Shown: one piece after another, positions 24,911-33,891 of the stretch
Layout: every line of letters begins with the position of its first letter
Numbering within the stretch: position 1 is the stretch's first letter
Origin: Sulfitobacter sp. OXR-159
GTDB lineage: Bacteria; Pseudomonadota; Alphaproteobacteria; Rhodobacterales; Rhodobacteraceae
Length of the DNA: 64,000 bases
Direction of reading: 5' to 3'
Assembly: GCF_034377145.1 (NCBI RefSeq)
Contig: NZ_CP139707.1
Coordinates: 505,001-569,000, forward strand
Position numbers and translations under genes: made by a program
The notes under the pieces: model-generated
Database searches by the model: none
Told to the model about the DNA's origin: nothing
What the model saw: only the letters and a program-made list of their open reading frames with translations

Positions 24911-25942
24911 ATGTCCCACGAAAAATCTACCCCCGGCGCGTCTGCGGACGTGTCGAACGCGCGCGACTGGGTGCGCGTGCTGGCCCGCTACCGCGAGCCA
25001 AGCACTTGGCGCAGCAGTTTTGAACTGGCGATCACGCTCGGGCCGTTTGTCCTTCTTTGGGCACTGGCTTGGTGGGCGTTGTCGATCAGCGGCTGGCTGA
25101 CACTTGGCATTTCGCTGGTGAATGCAGGCTTCCTGCTGCGGCTTTTTGCGATTCAGCATGACTGCGGCCATGCGGCCTTTTTCAGCAGCCGTCGCACCAG
25201 CGATTGGGTGGGCCGCGTGCTGGGGGTGCTGACACTGACGCCCTATGACGTTTGGCGCCGGACCCATTCGATTCACCATTCCTCGGCTGGGAACCTTGGC
25301 CGTCGAGGGATTGGCGATATTCACACACTCACCGTTGCAGAGTATCGCGAACTTGGGCTGCTCGGGCGGTTGCAGTACCGGCTCTACCGCAATCCGGTCG
25401 TGCTTTTTGGTCTTGGGCCGAGCTACCTGTTTTTCGTGCAGAACCGCGTACCGCTGGGGCTGATGGCGCAAACCCGTTATTGGCTAAGCGCGATGGGCAC
25501 CAACCTGACGATCCTCGCAGCACTTGCGGTGATCTTCTATTTCGGGGGGATCATGCCCATTCTGCTCATCTTTGTCCCCAGTACCCTGTTGGCGGCCACG
25601 GCGGGCATGTGGCTGTTCTATGTGCAGCACCAGTTCGAGACGACCCATTGGGAGGAAAATGAGGCGTGGGATTTGCATGACGCGGCCTTTCACGGCTCGT
25701 CGCATTACATCCTGCCTCGGCCTTTGCAGTGGCTGAGTGCCAATATCGGCATTCACCATGTGCACCACCTTTACAGCCGCATCCCGTTCTACCGCCTGCC
25801 GGAAGTGCTGCGCGATCATGTGGCCTTGGCCGAGGGGAACCGGATGACGATTCGCGAAAGCCTCGCCAATGCGCGGCTGCATCTGTGGGATGAAAAGAGC
25901 AAGCGCCTGTTATCATTCGCACAGGCGCGCCGCGCCGTTTAA
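24911..25942 (+). CDS. Membrane fatty acid desaturase
   Basis: A 343-residue integral membrane di-iron desaturase. All three histidine boxes are present: HDCGH (83-87), HSIHH (119-123) and HHVHH (282-286). Hydrophobic pairs around 40-80, 165-175 and 195-235 give the standard topology, with the boxes facing the cytoplasm. It should introduce a double bond into membrane acyl chains; which position cannot be read. It is flanked by terminators (24653 and 25969), so it is its own unit within the ribosomal cluster. A weak promoter candidate, TTGACC-17 nt-TTGATT, lies at 24696-24724. Ribosome binding site is weak (GCAGG). Confidence 0.87.
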   Translation: MSHEKSTPGASADVSNARDWVRVLARYREPSTWRSSFELAITLGPFVLLWALAWWALSISGWLTLGISLVNAGFLLRLFAIQHDCGHAAFFSSRRTSDWVGRVLGVLTLTPYDVWRRTHSIHHSSAGNLGRRGIGDIHTLTVAEYRELGLLGRLQYRLYRNPVVLFGLGPSYLFFVQNRVPLGLMAQTRYWLSAMGTNLTILAALAVIFYFGGIMPILLIFVPSTLLAATAGMWLFYVQHQFETTHWEENEAWDLHDAAFHGSSHYILPRPLQWLSANIGIHHVHHLYSRIPFYRLPEVLRDHVALAEGNRMTIRESLANARLHLWDEKSKRLLSFAQARRAV

Positions 25943-25968
25943 GCCCTAAAATATCGCTGATGTAAGAC

Positions 25969-25989
25969 CCCCGCACCGGCGGGGTTTTT
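25969..25989 (+). terminator. Terminator after the desaturase gene
   Basis: A 6-bp GC stem (CCCCGC / GCGGGG, loop ACCG) runs into five T, 26 nt after the stop codon. Confidence 0.82.
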
Positions 25990-26182
25990 GCGTTTTTAGG
26001 GGGAGGCATTACCCAGGCGCGATCCCGTCGGGGCCTGCTTCAATCATGTGGCGACCCCTAGAAAGTTCCGAAAAAATGCTATCAATTTTCTTGGAACAGA
26101 GCGGAAAGCTGCCGGTTGTCTCACCGTGGAAGACGGGGTGCTGGGCGCCTCAACTATCCTAAAAAAGTACGGGAGAGACCTA

Positions 26183-27331
26183 ATGATCTATACCAAAACA
26201 CTCATGGCCGGCGTATCCGCCGTTGCCCTTTTCGCAGCCGCTCCGGTTCTGGCGCAGGACGCAACAGAAAAAGTAGAAGAGACCATCGAGCGCAACGCCG
26301 AAGCCGAGATGGAAGCAGAAGCTGAAGTCGAAGTTGAAGGTGACGCAGCCGCAACCGCTAATGTAGCCGGCGGCCAAGTGGTTGTTGAGCAGGAAGACGC
26401 CCAAGTTGACGTGACCGTGCCCGAGCCCGATGTAAACGTTTCGCAGGACGCTCCCGTGGTAACGGTTGAGCAGGGCCAGCCCGAAGTAACCGTAGCCGTG
26501 CCCGAGCCGACCGTTCGCGTGCAGCAGCAGGCGCCGATCATCACCGTTGAGCAGGCACAGCCGCAGGTGACCGTGCGCATCCCTGAGCCGGTCGTGACCG
26601 TGCAGGTTCCCAAGCCGCAGGTTGATGTGGAAACAGGCGAGCCGATCGTTGATCTGGAGCAGCCCGAACCCGTCGTGAAATTCGTGCGGCCCGAGCCGAA
26701 AGTGACCATCGAAGAAGCCGAGCCGCGCGTGACGGTTGAGCAGGCCGAAGCCAATGTGAACGTGGCTGAATCCGAAGAAGCCCGCGTCGCTGTTGAGCAG
26801 GAAGAAGCCAACGTGAACGTGCAGCAGGGTGAAGACGCGAATGTCGTCGTCGAAGAAGCCGAAGCGCCTGAGGTCAACGTAGAAGGTGCCGAAGGCGCCG
26901 AGATCAACGTCGAGCAAGAGCAAGCCCGCGTGCTGATGGAAGACTTCAATGCTGATGAGCAAGGCAATATGGCCGAAGAAGACCGCACCCGCTATCAAGA
27001 GAACGTGCAGCGTCTGCCGATCTTTAACCTGACCGCCGAAGAACTGACCGGCCGCAGCGTCGCCACCGAAACCGGCGAAGACGTTGGTGAGATCGACTTT
27101 ATCGGCGTCCGTGGCGACACCGTTGTTGCGATCATCGGCGTGGGCGGTTTCCTTGGGATGGGCGAAAACGAAGTCGCCATTCCGGTTGAGAAGCTGATCA
27201 TGCGTGAAGACGAAGTGATCGTCCCCGGCGTCACCGAAGAGCGTCTGGAAAGCATGCCGGAATTCAACGAAGCAGAAGTTGAAATCCTTGACCCCGGTAT
27301 GCGTCTGGCCGAGAGCATTGGGCTTGACTAA
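26183..27331 (+). CDS. Secreted valine-repeat protein with C-terminal PRC-barrel
   Basis: A 382-residue exported protein. A signal peptide spans residues 1-24 (cleavage probably VLA before QDA). An acidic Glu/Ala linker (28-60) follows. Residues about 64-250 hold some 19 imperfect units of nine to ten residues built on V-x-V and an acidic or Pro-Glu turn (for example VTVPEP, VTVEQAE, VNVEGAE). Residues about 286-358 form a PRC-barrel domain (TGRSVATETGEDVGEIDFIG). The start at 26183 is fixed by the signal peptide and GGGAGAG; the frame is open 45 codons further upstream. The alternating pattern suggests stacked beta turns or an extended rod. Function unknown; a periplasmic or envelope role is inferred. 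It is followed by its own terminator. Confidence 0.83.
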   Translation: MIYTKTLMAGVSAVALFAAAPVLAQDATEKVEETIERNAEAEMEAEAEVEVEGDAAATANVAGGQVVVEQEDAQVDVTVPEPDVNVSQDAPVVTVEQGQPEVTVAVPEPTVRVQQQAPIITVEQAQPQVTVRIPEPVVTVQVPKPQVDVETGEPIVDLEQPEPVVKFVRPEPKVTIEEAEPRVTVEQAEANVNVAESEEARVAVEQEEANVNVQQGEDANVVVEEAEAPEVNVEGAEGAEINVEQEQARVLMEDFNADEQGNMAEEDRTRYQENVQRLPIFNLTAEELTGRSVATETGEDVGEIDFIGVRGDTVVAIIGVGGFLGMGENEVAIPVEKLIMREDEVIVPGVTEERLESMPEFNEAEVEILDPGMRLAESIGLD

Positions 27332-27361
27332 TACCCGCTTTGGGTAATCGGTAAACCTACG

Positions 27362-27390
27362 GAAGGAGGCGCTTCGGCGCCTTCTTTTCT
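27362..27390 (+). terminator. Terminator after the PRC-barrel gene
   Basis: An 11-pair stem (GAAGGAGGCGC / GCGCCTTCTTT) is capped by a TTCG tetraloop, followed by a T-rich stretch, 30 nt after the stop codon. Confidence 0.88.
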
Positions 27391-27642
27391 TTTGTGCGGG
27401 CAGGGGAGAGGAATTTCGCCATGCCCACTGGACGGGCAGAATTGAACCTGCTAGGTCGCCACATCGGCTCAAGCCCCGGATTCGTCCGGGGTTTGGCTAT
27501 TTGAACGATCCCGGTGGTTGGGATGCCTGCCTCGCAAGAGATTTAAGCCCATCCACCACTCCTACAGGGGACCTTCGGGGCCCTACAACCAACGCGCTTT
27601 CATCATGATGGATGCGTGCCAAGCAAACGGAAGACAGAGAAC
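27391..27642 (+). other. Upstream region of rplB
   Basis: With the preceding terminator this makes a 311-nt gap without a gene. A hairpin at 27474-27491 (CCCCGGA, TTCG, TCCGGGG) followed by TTT could terminate weakly or shape a leader. A promoter is expected because the upstream unit is terminated, but no box of the TTGnCA-17-TATnnG type was found. Confidence 0.5.
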
Positions 27643-28485
27643 ATGGCACTCAAGTCGTACAAACCGACGACGCCAGGCCAGCGTGGACTGGTACTGATCG
27701 ACCGTTCGGAGCTGTGGAAAGGCCGCCCGGTCAAAGCCCTTACTGAGGGTTTGACCAAATCTGGCGGTCGGAACAACACCGGACGAATCACAATGCGTCG
27801 TACAGGTGGTGGTGCAAAGCGCCTCTACCGTATCGTTGATTTCAAGCGTAACAAGCTGGACATGTCCGCTGTTGTCGCGCGGATCGAATATGACCCCAAC
27901 CGGACCGCTTTCATCGCACTGATCCAGTACGAAGACGGCGAGCAGGCCTACATCCTGGCCCCCCAGCGTCTGGCCATCGGCGACAAAATCATCGCCGGCG
28001 CCAAAGTGGACATCAAACCCGGTAACGCGATGCCTTTCTCGGGCATGCCGATCGGTACGATCGTCCACAACATTGAGATGAAGCCCGGCAAGGGCGGTCA
28101 GATCGCACGTGCCGCCGGCACCTACGCCCAGTTCGTGGGTCGTGACGGTGGCTACGCTCAGATCCGTCTGAGCAGCGGCGAGCTGCGTCTCGTGCGTCAG
28201 GAATGCATGGCCACCGTTGGTGCTGTGTCTAACCCCGACAACTCCAACCAGAACTACGGTAAAGCGGGCCGCATGCGTCACAAGGGCATCCGTCCTTCTG
28301 TACGTGGTGTGGTGATGAACCCGATCGACCACCCGCACGGCGGTGGTGAAGGCCGGACCTCTGGTGGTCGTCACCCGGTTACTCCTTGGGGTAAGCCGAC
28401 GAAGGGTGCCAAGACCCGCAACAAGAACAAAGCGTCCAGCAAGCTTATCATCCGCTCGCGTCACGCCAAGAAGAAGGGGCGTTAA
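27643..28485 (+). CDS. rplB: 50S ribosomal protein L2
   Basis: A 280-residue L2, required for subunit joining and peptidyl transfer. It starts [20 protein letters not shown]. The C-terminal [20 protein letters not shown] contains the conserved functional histidine (E. coli His229 equivalent). The start at 27643 follows the family; nine further codons upstream are open but unlikely. It restarts the S10 cluster order after a desaturase/PRC-barrel insertion of roughly 3 kb. Confidence 0.97.
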   Translation: MALKSYKPTTPGQRGLVLIDRSELWKGRPVKALTEGLTKSGGRNNTGRITMRRTGGGAKRLYRIVDFKRNKLDMSAVVARIEYDPNRTAFIALIQYEDGEQAYILAPQRLAIGDKIIAGAKVDIKPGNAMPFSGMPIGTIVHNIEMKPGKGGQIARAAGTYAQFVGRDGGYAQIRLSSGELRLVRQECMATVGAVSNPDNSNQNYGKAGRMRHKGIRPSVRGVVMNPIDHPHGGGEGRTSGGRHPVTPWGKPTKGAKTRNKNKASSKLIIRSRHAKKKGR

Positions 28486-28488
28486 TTC

Positions 28489-28767
28489 ATGGCTCGTTCA
28501 GTATGGAAAGGTCCTTTTGTTGACTCTTATGTCCTCAAAAAGGCAGAGGCTTCCCGCGAGGGCGGCCGTAACGAAGTGATCAAGATCTGGTCGCGCCGCA
28601 GCACGATCCTGCCCCAGTTCGTGGGTCTGACGTTTGGCGTGTACAACGGTCATAAGCACATCCCTGTTAACGTCAGCGAAGACATGATCGGTCAGAAGTT
28701 CGGTGAGTACTCCCCGACTCGGACCTACTACGGTCATGCCGCCGACAAAAAAGCGAAGCGGAAATAA
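28489..28767 (+). CDS. rpsS: 30S ribosomal protein S19
   Basis: A 92-residue S19 of the 30S head, contacting S13 and 16S rRNA. Typical blocks are [37 protein letters not shown] and [20 protein letters not shown]. It begins three bases after rplB, with its ribosome binding site in the end of rplB. Confidence 0.97.
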   Translation: MARSVWKGPFVDSYVLKKAEASREGGRNEVIKIWSRRSTILPQFVGLTFGVYNGHKHIPVNVSEDMIGQKFGEYSPTRTYYGHAADKKAKRK

Positions 28768-28770
28768 GCC

Positions 28771-29151
28771 ATGAGCAAGGATAAGAATCCCCGCCGCGTG
28801 GCAGACAACGAAGCAATGGCAAAACTGCGCATGCTTCGCACCAGCCCGCAGAAACTGAACCTGGTTGCAGCTTTGATCCGTGGCAAGTCCGTGGACAAAG
28901 CGCTGACCGACCTCACCTTCTCCAAGAAGCGGGTCGCGCAGGACGTGAAGAAATGCCTTCAGTCCGCGATTGCCAACGCCGAGAACAACCACAACCTGGA
29001 CGTCGATGAGCTCATCGTGGCCGAGGCCTATGTCGGTAAGAACCTGACCATGAAGCGCGGTCGCCCGCGTGCCCGTGGCCGGTTCGGCAAGATCATCAAG
29101 CCGTTTGCCGAGATCACGATCAAAGTGCGTCAAGTTGAGGAGCAAGCCTGA
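28771..29151 (+). CDS. rplV: 50S ribosomal protein L22
   Basis: A 126-residue L22 whose beta hairpin lines the exit tunnel. Conserved [17 protein letters not shown] and the hairpin region [19 protein letters not shown] are intact, with no deletion of the macrolide-linked loop. Its stop overlaps the rpsC ATG by one base. Confidence 0.97.
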   Translation: MSKDKNPRRVADNEAMAKLRMLRTSPQKLNLVAALIRGKSVDKALTDLTFSKKRVAQDVKKCLQSAIANAENNHNLDVDELIVAEAYVGKNLTMKRGRPRARGRFGKIIKPFAEITIKVRQVEEQA

Positions 29152-29858
29152 TGGGTAACAAAGTCAATCCGATCGGTATGCGTCTTCAGGTGAACCGCAC
29201 CTGGGACAGCCGCTGGTACGCCGACACCAAGGATTACGGTGATCTTCTTCTCGAAGACCTCGCAATCCGCGACTTCATCAAGAAAGAGTGCCACCAAGCT
29301 GGTGTTGCCCGTGTGATCATCGAGCGTCCGCACAAAAAGTGCCGCGTCACGATCCACACAGCACGCCCCGGTGTCATCATTGGCAAGAAAGGCGCGGACA
29401 TCGAGACGCTGCGCCAGAAGATCGCCAAGATGACCAACTCGGAACTGCACCTCAACATCGTTGAGGTCCGCAAGCCCGAGCTGGACGCACACCTTGTTGG
29501 TGAGAGCATTGCACAGCAGCTGGAGCGCCGGGTTTCTTTCCGCCGCGCCATGAAACGTGCCGTGCAGAACGCCATGCGCATGGGCGCACTGGGCATCCGC
29601 GTGAACCTCGCGGGTCGTCTTGGTGGGGCCGAAATCGCGCGTACCGAATGGTACCGTGAGGGTCGCGTGCCGCTGCACACATTGCGTGCCGACATCGATT
29701 ACGCACATGTCGAAGCGGCCACCGCTTATGGCATCATCGGGATCAAGACATGGATCTTCAAAGGCGAGATCATGGAACATGACCCCGCCGCGCGTGACCG
29801 TAAGGCACAGGAACTCCAAGACGGCCCAGCACCTCGCGGTGCCGGCGGTCGTCGCTAA
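29151..29858 (+). CDS. rpsC: 30S ribosomal protein S3
   Basis: A 235-residue S3 at the mRNA entry, helicase-active with S4 and S5. It starts [21 protein letters not shown] type II KH domain carries the [12 protein letters not shown] loop (residues about 65-76). The C-terminal domain has [20 protein letters not shown]. The end is Arg/Gly-rich. Coupled to rplV by a one-base overlap. Confidence 0.97.
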   Translation: MGNKVNPIGMRLQVNRTWDSRWYADTKDYGDLLLEDLAIRDFIKKECHQAGVARVIIERPHKKCRVTIHTARPGVIIGKKGADIETLRQKIAKMTNSELHLNIVEVRKPELDAHLVGESIAQQLERRVSFRRAMKRAVQNAMRMGALGIRVNLAGRLGGAEIARTEWYREGRVPLHTLRADIDYAHVEAATAYGIIGIKTWIFKGEIMEHDPAARDRKAQELQDGPAPRGAGGRR

Positions 29859-29871
29859 GGGGGAATGACAA

Positions 29872-30285
29872 ATGCTTCAACCAAAGCGTACTAAATTCCG
29901 CAAGCAGTTTAAGGGCTCGATCAAGGGTCTGGCAAAGGGCGGGTCTGACCTGAACTTTGGCACCTACGGCCTGAAGGCACTGCAGCCGGAGCGGGTTACA
30001 GCCCGTCAAATCGAAGCGGCACGCCGCGCCATGACGCGTCACATGAAGCGTCAAGGCCGTGTCTGGATCCGCATCTTCCCGGACGTACCGGTCACCTCCA
30101 AGCCCGTCGAAGTTCGTATGGGTAAAGGTAAAGGTTCCGTCGACTTCTGGGCAGCCAAGGTCAAGCCGGGCCGTATCATGTTCGAAATCGACGGTGTCGG
30201 TGAAGACGTGGCACGCGAAGCCCTGCGTCTGGCAGCCATGAAGCTGCCGATCAAAACTCGGGTTGTTGTCCGCGAGGACTGGTAA
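29872..30285 (+). CDS. rplP: 50S ribosomal protein L16
   Basis: A 137-residue L16 that organises the A-site tRNA region of 23S rRNA. It starts [15 protein letters not shown]. The conserved loop [15 protein letters not shown] places Arg82 at the position of E. coli Arg81, the residue hydroxylated by the 2OG oxygenase YcfD. A terminator follows, so the run to rpmC is broken by a four-gene insertion. Confidence 0.97.
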   Translation: MLQPKRTKFRKQFKGSIKGLAKGGSDLNFGTYGLKALQPERVTARQIEAARRAMTRHMKRQGRVWIRIFPDVPVTSKPVEVRMGKGKGSVDFWAAKVKPGRIMFEIDGVGEDVAREALRLAAMKLPIKTRVVVREDW

Positions 30286-30320
30286 GCCCGCAGCCCCGTA
30301 AGGGGTGGCTGAAAGACATA

Positions 30321-30351
30321 AAACCCCCGTCGAGCGATCGGCGGGGGTTTT
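30321..30351 (+). terminator. Bidirectional terminator after rplP
   Basis: A perfect 9-bp stem AAACCCCCG / CGGGGGTTT with a 12-nt loop, A-rich before and T-rich after. It lies between convergent rplP and the NYN-domain gene and could serve both. Confidence 0.88.
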
Positions 30352-30357
30352 GCTTTG

Positions 30358-30930
30358 TCAGACCAGCGCGTCGGCCTCAAGGTCGAGCCAGAGTTTCCCA
30401 TCCCGGTAGCCGCCTTTGATCAGGTGTCCCGGCTCAGCGATTTCCGGATGGGCCTCCGCCCAATCGCGGAACTGATCGCGGCTGACGACCTGCCCGCCGT
30501 AGTCTAGGGCGGATTGCAGTATATAGGGGTCCGCGGGCGTGCCCTTTGGGACGACCATCACCCGGTCCACCGGCAGGTCAAGTTGTCTGCTCAGCGCCTT
30601 GTCATGTTGATAGCGACCCGCGAGCAGATAGCCCGCGTTGGCGTCAAACACGACGCCGGGGGAATAGCCCCTCGAGCGTAACTCATCCACAACGTCCCGG
30701 ACCGCATTCATGTCCGGCGCGCCGGTCTTCCAATGCATGACGTTGGAGCCGTCGACGATGATCCATTTTTTCCGCTGCTGATGCGCGCCGCGGAAAGACC
30801 AGAGCAGAAGGATCGCACTGGCGATGACACAAAGCGCGCCGAGCAGGCTGAAGTCCCCATAGCCCGGCGTGGATGCGGCTGCGATTGTAAGGGCGAGGGA
30901 TATAAAGAGCAAAAGGAACGGGACAAACAT
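30358..30930 (-). CDS. Membrane-anchored NYN/Zc3h12a-like ribonuclease domain protein
   Basis: A 190-residue protein. Two hydrophobic helices at about 1-20 and 27-46 anchor it in the membrane. A PIN-like NYN domain with the signatures of the Zc3h12a RNase family follows. Predicted acidic metal ligands include Asp60 ([12 protein letters not shown]), Asp96 ([10 protein letters not shown]), Asp134 ([10 protein letters not shown]) and Asp152 ([10 protein letters not shown]), so catalysis looks possible. Substrate RNA unknown. The start chosen is the ATG at 30930 (MFVPFLLLF); a TTG at 31005 gives 25 more residues. The gene converges with rplP and diverges from a 66-residue gene. Confidence 0.8.
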   Translation of the reverse strand: MFVPFLLLFISLALTIAAASTPGYGDFSLLGALCVIASAILLLWSFRGAHQQRKKWIIVDGSNVMHWKTGAPDMNAVRDVVDELRSRGYSPGVVFDANAGYLLAGRYQHDKALSRQLDLPVDRVMVVPKGTPADPYILQSALDYGGQVVSRDQFRDWAEAHPEIAEPGHLIKGGYRDGKLWLDLEADALV

Positions 30931-31073
30931 CGGCAGTGGATACTCAAATAAATCTAAAGGTTGAATGTTCACCAATCGGGCAGGCGGGGCAAGCAGCACC
31001 TGCAACGCTGGCCAATGCGCTTTAATCTAGGTAGCCTTTGCTTAACCCCATGCCGCAGGAAAGGCCCAGCCCG

Positions 31074-31274
31074 ATGAAGCACGTCCCAAAGCCGAACACC
31101 GACGAAGACCTCATCAAAGCGTTTCTCGACAAGGGCGGAGAGGTGAAGAAGGGCAAGACCAAGCCGATGCCCAGTGATCTCGGGCTCAGCAACAATCAGT
31201 GGGGCAACAAGCTGACCAAGGAAGAAAAGGCAGCGGTCAAGGCGCAGGAAGAGGCGGCGAAGAAACTGAAATAG
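31074..31274 (+). CDS. Small highly charged hypothetical protein
   Basis: 66 residues, about a third Lys, Asp or Glu; no membrane segment or cysteine. The first half contains DEDLIKAFLDKGGEVKKGKT and LGLSNNQWGNKL, which resembles a small helix-turn-helix or nucleic-acid-binding unit. The end (TKEEKAAVKAQEEAAKKLK) is a charged helix. AGGAAAGG lies nine bases before the ATG at 31074, better than for the upstream ATG at 31050. I do not recognise the family. Confidence 0.65.
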   Translation: MKHVPKPNTDEDLIKAFLDKGGEVKKGKTKPMPSDLGLSNNQWGNKLTKEEKAAVKAQEEAAKKLK

Positions 31275-31289
31275 CCGCCGGGCGGTGCC

Positions 31290-31874
31290 TCAGATGTCGA
31301 CCTGATAGACGCCCAATGCCTCGGCCAAGGCGGTCTCTTCGAATTTGAAATGCGAGCGCACCACTGCGACCAGTTGGTCGAATATCGCGCGGGTTTCGGC
31401 GAATTGTTCTGAGCTCGGTGCCTCGGTCAATCCGTCCGCCGCCGCGCCCAGCCGTTCGAGAAGCGCGTGAACGACCTCATGTTCGGCCCGCAGACGGTCC
31501 ACGATTGCGCGCACCGGTTCTGACCCGCGCGCGAGCAGCTGCGGGAAAATGCTCTGTTCTTCGATATTGTGGTGCATCGTCAACGCCCAGCATTGCTGAC
31601 CGCAGAGCGTTCCGGCGGCGGCGAAATTCTGGGCCATCTGGCTATGCAGGACGATATGTGCAAGCTCAGCCGGGGGCGCCTCTCCGGCCTCAATGCGGGT
31701 CATCACCTGAGCGATTTGTGATAGATCGCTGAGGTAGTGACGGTGGATCGCCGCAAGGTGCCGCCCAGCTTGTCGCTGTGCCTCGGTGACGTCGCCCATG
31801 TCGGGCAGGGGCGGGCGGGTCTCGGCGTCGATTGTCAGGTCCGACAGGGGGAGGGCGCTCACGTCCTCGGCCAT
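31290..31874 (-). CDS. Hemerythrin-like HHE-domain protein
   Basis: A 194-residue helical protein with the ligand pattern of a hemerythrin cation-binding domain. Candidates are His44, His101/His102, Glu106 (HHNIEEQSIFP), His132 and His136 (EHEVVH), His175 and Glu179/Glu180 (HFKFEE). These would hold a di-iron centre that senses or handles oxygen, NO or iron; bacterial HHE proteins also repair or sense. The N-terminal 35 residues are not part of the domain. It starts three bases after the 2OG oxygenase gene stops, so the two form an operon on the minus strand. Confidence 0.82.
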   Translation of the reverse strand: MAEDVSALPLSDLTIDAETRPPLPDMGDVTEAQRQAGRHLAAIHRHYLSDLSQIAQVMTRIEAGEAPPAELAHIVLHSQMAQNFAAAGTLCGQQCWALTMHHNIEEQSIFPQLLARGSEPVRAIVDRLRAEHEVVHALLERLGAAADGLTEAPSSEQFAETRAIFDQLVAVVRSHFKFEETALAEALGVYQVDI

Positions 31875-31877
31875 CGG

Positions 31878-32498
31878 TCAGGCCCAGTTGTAGTTGAACG
31901 AGACCGAAACGCGGTCTTCTTCGATCATGTTCATCGGCACCTCATGGCGCAGCCAGCTTTCCCAGAGCAGCACGTCGCCCGCGTCGGGTGCGACATAGAT
32001 GAAGGGGCGCAGCTCTTCGCGGGCGTCTTTCACCCGGCCCGGCGCGGCCATCATCATCGGCAGGCGCGGATCCTCGAAGCGGATCGCGCTGGCGCCTTCG
32101 GGCATGGTCACATAGGTCGTGCCAGAGATCACGGAGTGGGGGTGGATATGCGAGGTGTGGATGCCGCCTTCGGGCAGGATGTTCAGCCACAGGGAGTCTA
32201 GCACCAGCTTGCGCTCGCCCAGATCGAAGTCGAGATCCTTGGCAAAGGCGGCCACATGTTTGTCCAGCACCGCGACCAGATCCTTGAAGATCGGGAACCG
32301 GTAGGGCAGGTCATCCAGCGACGCATAAGAGGTGTAGCCCGCATAGCCGTTCTCTTCGCACCAATCCTGCCCGGCCTCATCATCCTCGGCGATCGAGAAA
32401 CAAGAGGCGGCCAGTTCATCGGTGTCGATGGGTTTGCCATGGTCCGACAGGGCGGCGTGATAGAGGCGGGTGGCGAAAAGCGATTTGATGTTTGACAT
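31878..32498 (-). CDS. Putative 2OG-Fe(II) oxygenase (TIGR02466-like)
   Basis: A 206-residue protein resembling the TIGR02466 group of putative 2-oxoglutarate/iron oxygenases. The double-stranded beta-helix core carries IHTSHIHPHSVISGTTYV (probable first iron-binding H-x-H/D cluster), then VLLWESWLRHEVP with the distal His, and RVSVSFNYNW with the probable 2OG-binding Arg. The cysteines and charged residues of the N-terminal part are not diagnostic. Substrate unknown; members may hydroxylate proteins or small molecules. AGAAGGG precedes the ATG. First gene of a two-gene operon with the hemerythrin-like gene; divergent from rpmC. Confidence 0.8.
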   Translation of the reverse strand: MSNIKSLFATRLYHAALSDHGKPIDTDELAASCFSIAEDDEAGQDWCEENGYAGYTSYASLDDLPYRFPIFKDLVAVLDKHVAAFAKDLDFDLGERKLVLDSLWLNILPEGGIHTSHIHPHSVISGTTYVTMPEGASAIRFEDPRLPMMMAAPGRVKDAREELRPFIYVAPDAGDVLLWESWLRHEVPMNMIEEDRVSVSFNYNWA

Positions 32499-32575
32499 AG
32501 GCCCTTCTTATGCGGAACATGTTCCTATCGCCAGCGTCTTTCCCGCCTAATTCACAGGCGCCGGGCCATCGGGGG

Positions 32576-32604
32576 TTGCCATGTGCGACCTCAGCGCGTA
32601 TTGG
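32576..32604 (+). promoter_or_regulatory. Promoter of the spc cluster (rpmC onward)
   Basis: TTGCCA, exactly 17 nt, then TATTGG. Transcription should begin near 32611, about 70 nt before rpmC. The boxes are nearly identical to those of the rpsJ promoter. It lies in the divergent gap between the 2OG oxygenase gene and rpmC, as expected for a restart. Confidence 0.6.
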
Positions 32605-32681
32605 CACCTTTCATCATGAACTCCACCAGAATCATGGTCACCCTGACAGGGGCCTACTGGTGATGTTGAAAGGAAGAGGCC

Positions 32682-32885
32682 GTGAAAGCCAGCGAACTGC
32701 ATGACAAGACGCCGGATCAGCTCCGCGACGAACTTGTGAACCTGAAAAAAGAATCCTTCAACTTGCGTTTTCAGCAGGCCACCGGCCAGTTGGAAAACCC
32801 CGCACGTCTGAAGACTGTTAAGCGTGACGTGGCCCGTGTCCACACCGTGCTGAACCAGAAAGCCGCTGCTGCGGCAGCCGAATAA
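32682..32885 (+). CDS. rpmC: 50S ribosomal protein L29
   Basis: A 67-residue L29 near the tunnel exit: two antiparallel helices, starting [23 protein letters not shown], with the conserved [21 protein letters not shown] in adjoining pieces. GTG start at 32682 with AAGGAAGAGG upstream. The last eight residues are nearly all alanine. Confidence 0.95.
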   Translation: MKASELHDKTPDQLRDELVNLKKESFNLRFQQATGQLENPARLKTVKRDVARVHTVLNQKAAAAAAE

Positions 32886-32899
32886 TAGGAGCCTGAAAC

Positions 32900-33145
32900 A
32901 TGCCCAAGCGTATCCTTACAGGCACCGTGACATCGGACGCCAACGCACAAACAGTTTCCGTTTCCGTAGAGCGCCGCTTTACGCATCCGGTTCTGAAGAA
33001 GACCATCCGTAAGTCCAAGAAGTACCGGGCTCACGATGAGAACAACACGTTCAAGGTGGGCGACACTGTGCGCATCATCGAATGTGCCCCCAAGTCGAAA
33101 ACCAAACGTTGGGAAGTTCTGACTTCGGACAAAGCCGAAGCCTGA
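32900..33145 (+). CDS. rpsQ: 30S ribosomal protein S17
   Basis: An 81-residue S17, a primary OB-fold binder of the 5' domain of 16S rRNA. Hallmarks are [39 protein letters not shown] and [25 protein letters not shown] lies nine bases before the ATG. Confidence 0.96.
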   Translation: MPKRILTGTVTSDANAQTVSVSVERRFTHPVLKKTIRKSKKYRAHDENNTFKVGDTVRIIECAPKSKTKRWEVLTSDKAEA

Positions 33146-33208
33146 GCCCCTTAAACGAAACCCTGGGATGAGGGCCGCATCGCCCCCCAGAAGGTCGGGA
33201 GAAACCAA

Positions 33209-33577
33209 ATGATCCAGATGCAGACCAACCTGGATGTTGCTGACAACAGCGGCGCGCGCCGTGTTCAGTGCATCAAGGTCCTGGGTGGTTCCAAGCGTAA
33301 ATACGCATCCGTCGGCGACATCATTGTCGTCTCGGTCAAGGAAGCCATCCCGCGCGGTCGTGTGAAAAAAGGCGACGTCCGTAAGGCCGTTGTCGTTCGC
33401 ACTGCCAAAGAAGTTCGTCGTGAAGATGGCACCGCCATCCGCTTCGACCGCAACGCTGCTGTTATCCTGAATAACAACAACGAGCCTGTCGGCACCCGTA
33501 TCTTCGGGCCGGTAGTTCGTGAGCTGCGTGCGAAGAACTTCATGAAAATCATCTCGCTCGCTCCGGAGGTGCTGTAA
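33209..33577 (+). CDS. rplN: 50S ribosomal protein L14
   Basis: A 122-residue L14 at the subunit interface (bridge B8). It starts [20 protein letters not shown] and contains [21 protein letters not shown] and [11 protein letters not shown]; the end [12 protein letters not shown] is typical. GGGAGA precedes the ATG. The 63-nt gap after rpsQ shows no clear structure. Confidence 0.97.
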   Translation: MIQMQTNLDVADNSGARRVQCIKVLGGSKRKYASVGDIIVVSVKEAIPRGRVKKGDVRKAVVVRTAKEVRREDGTAIRFDRNAAVILNNNNEPVGTRIFGPVVRELRAKNFMKIISLAPEVL

Positions 33578-33579
33578 TC

Positions 33580-33891
33580 ATGGCTGCTAAACTTCGCAAA
33601 GGTGACAAGGTCATCGTCCTGTCCGGCAAGGACAAGGGCAAGACGGGCACCATCTCGTCTGTTGACCCCAAGTCGAACAAGGCCATCGTTGACGGCGTGA
33701 AAATCGCCATCCGCGCAACGCGCCAGACACAGACATCTCAGGGCGGCCGCATCCCCAAGGCGATGCCGATCGACCTGAGCAACCTCGCATTGGTGGATGC
33801 CAACGGCAAAGCCACGCGCGTAGGTTTCAAAATCGAAGGCGACAAGAAAGTGCGCTTTGCCAAGACCACGGGGGACGTGATCGATGCTTGA
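33580..33891 (+). CDS. rplX: 50S ribosomal protein L24
   Basis: A 103-residue L24, an assembly initiator. The KOW motif is in [20 protein letters not shown] at the N-terminus. It begins two bases after the rplN stop and overlaps rplE by eight bases. Confidence 0.97.
   Translation: MAAKLRKGDKVIVLSGKDKGKTGTISSVDPKSNKAIVDGVKIAIRATRQTQTSQGGRIPKAMPIDLSNLALVDANGKATRVGFKIEGDKKVRFAKTTGDVIDA

Noticed and set aside
26371..26930. Repeat array resembling CRISPR or tandem DNA repeats
   Set aside because: The periodicity is in codons of one protein with no constant DNA repeat or unique spacers.
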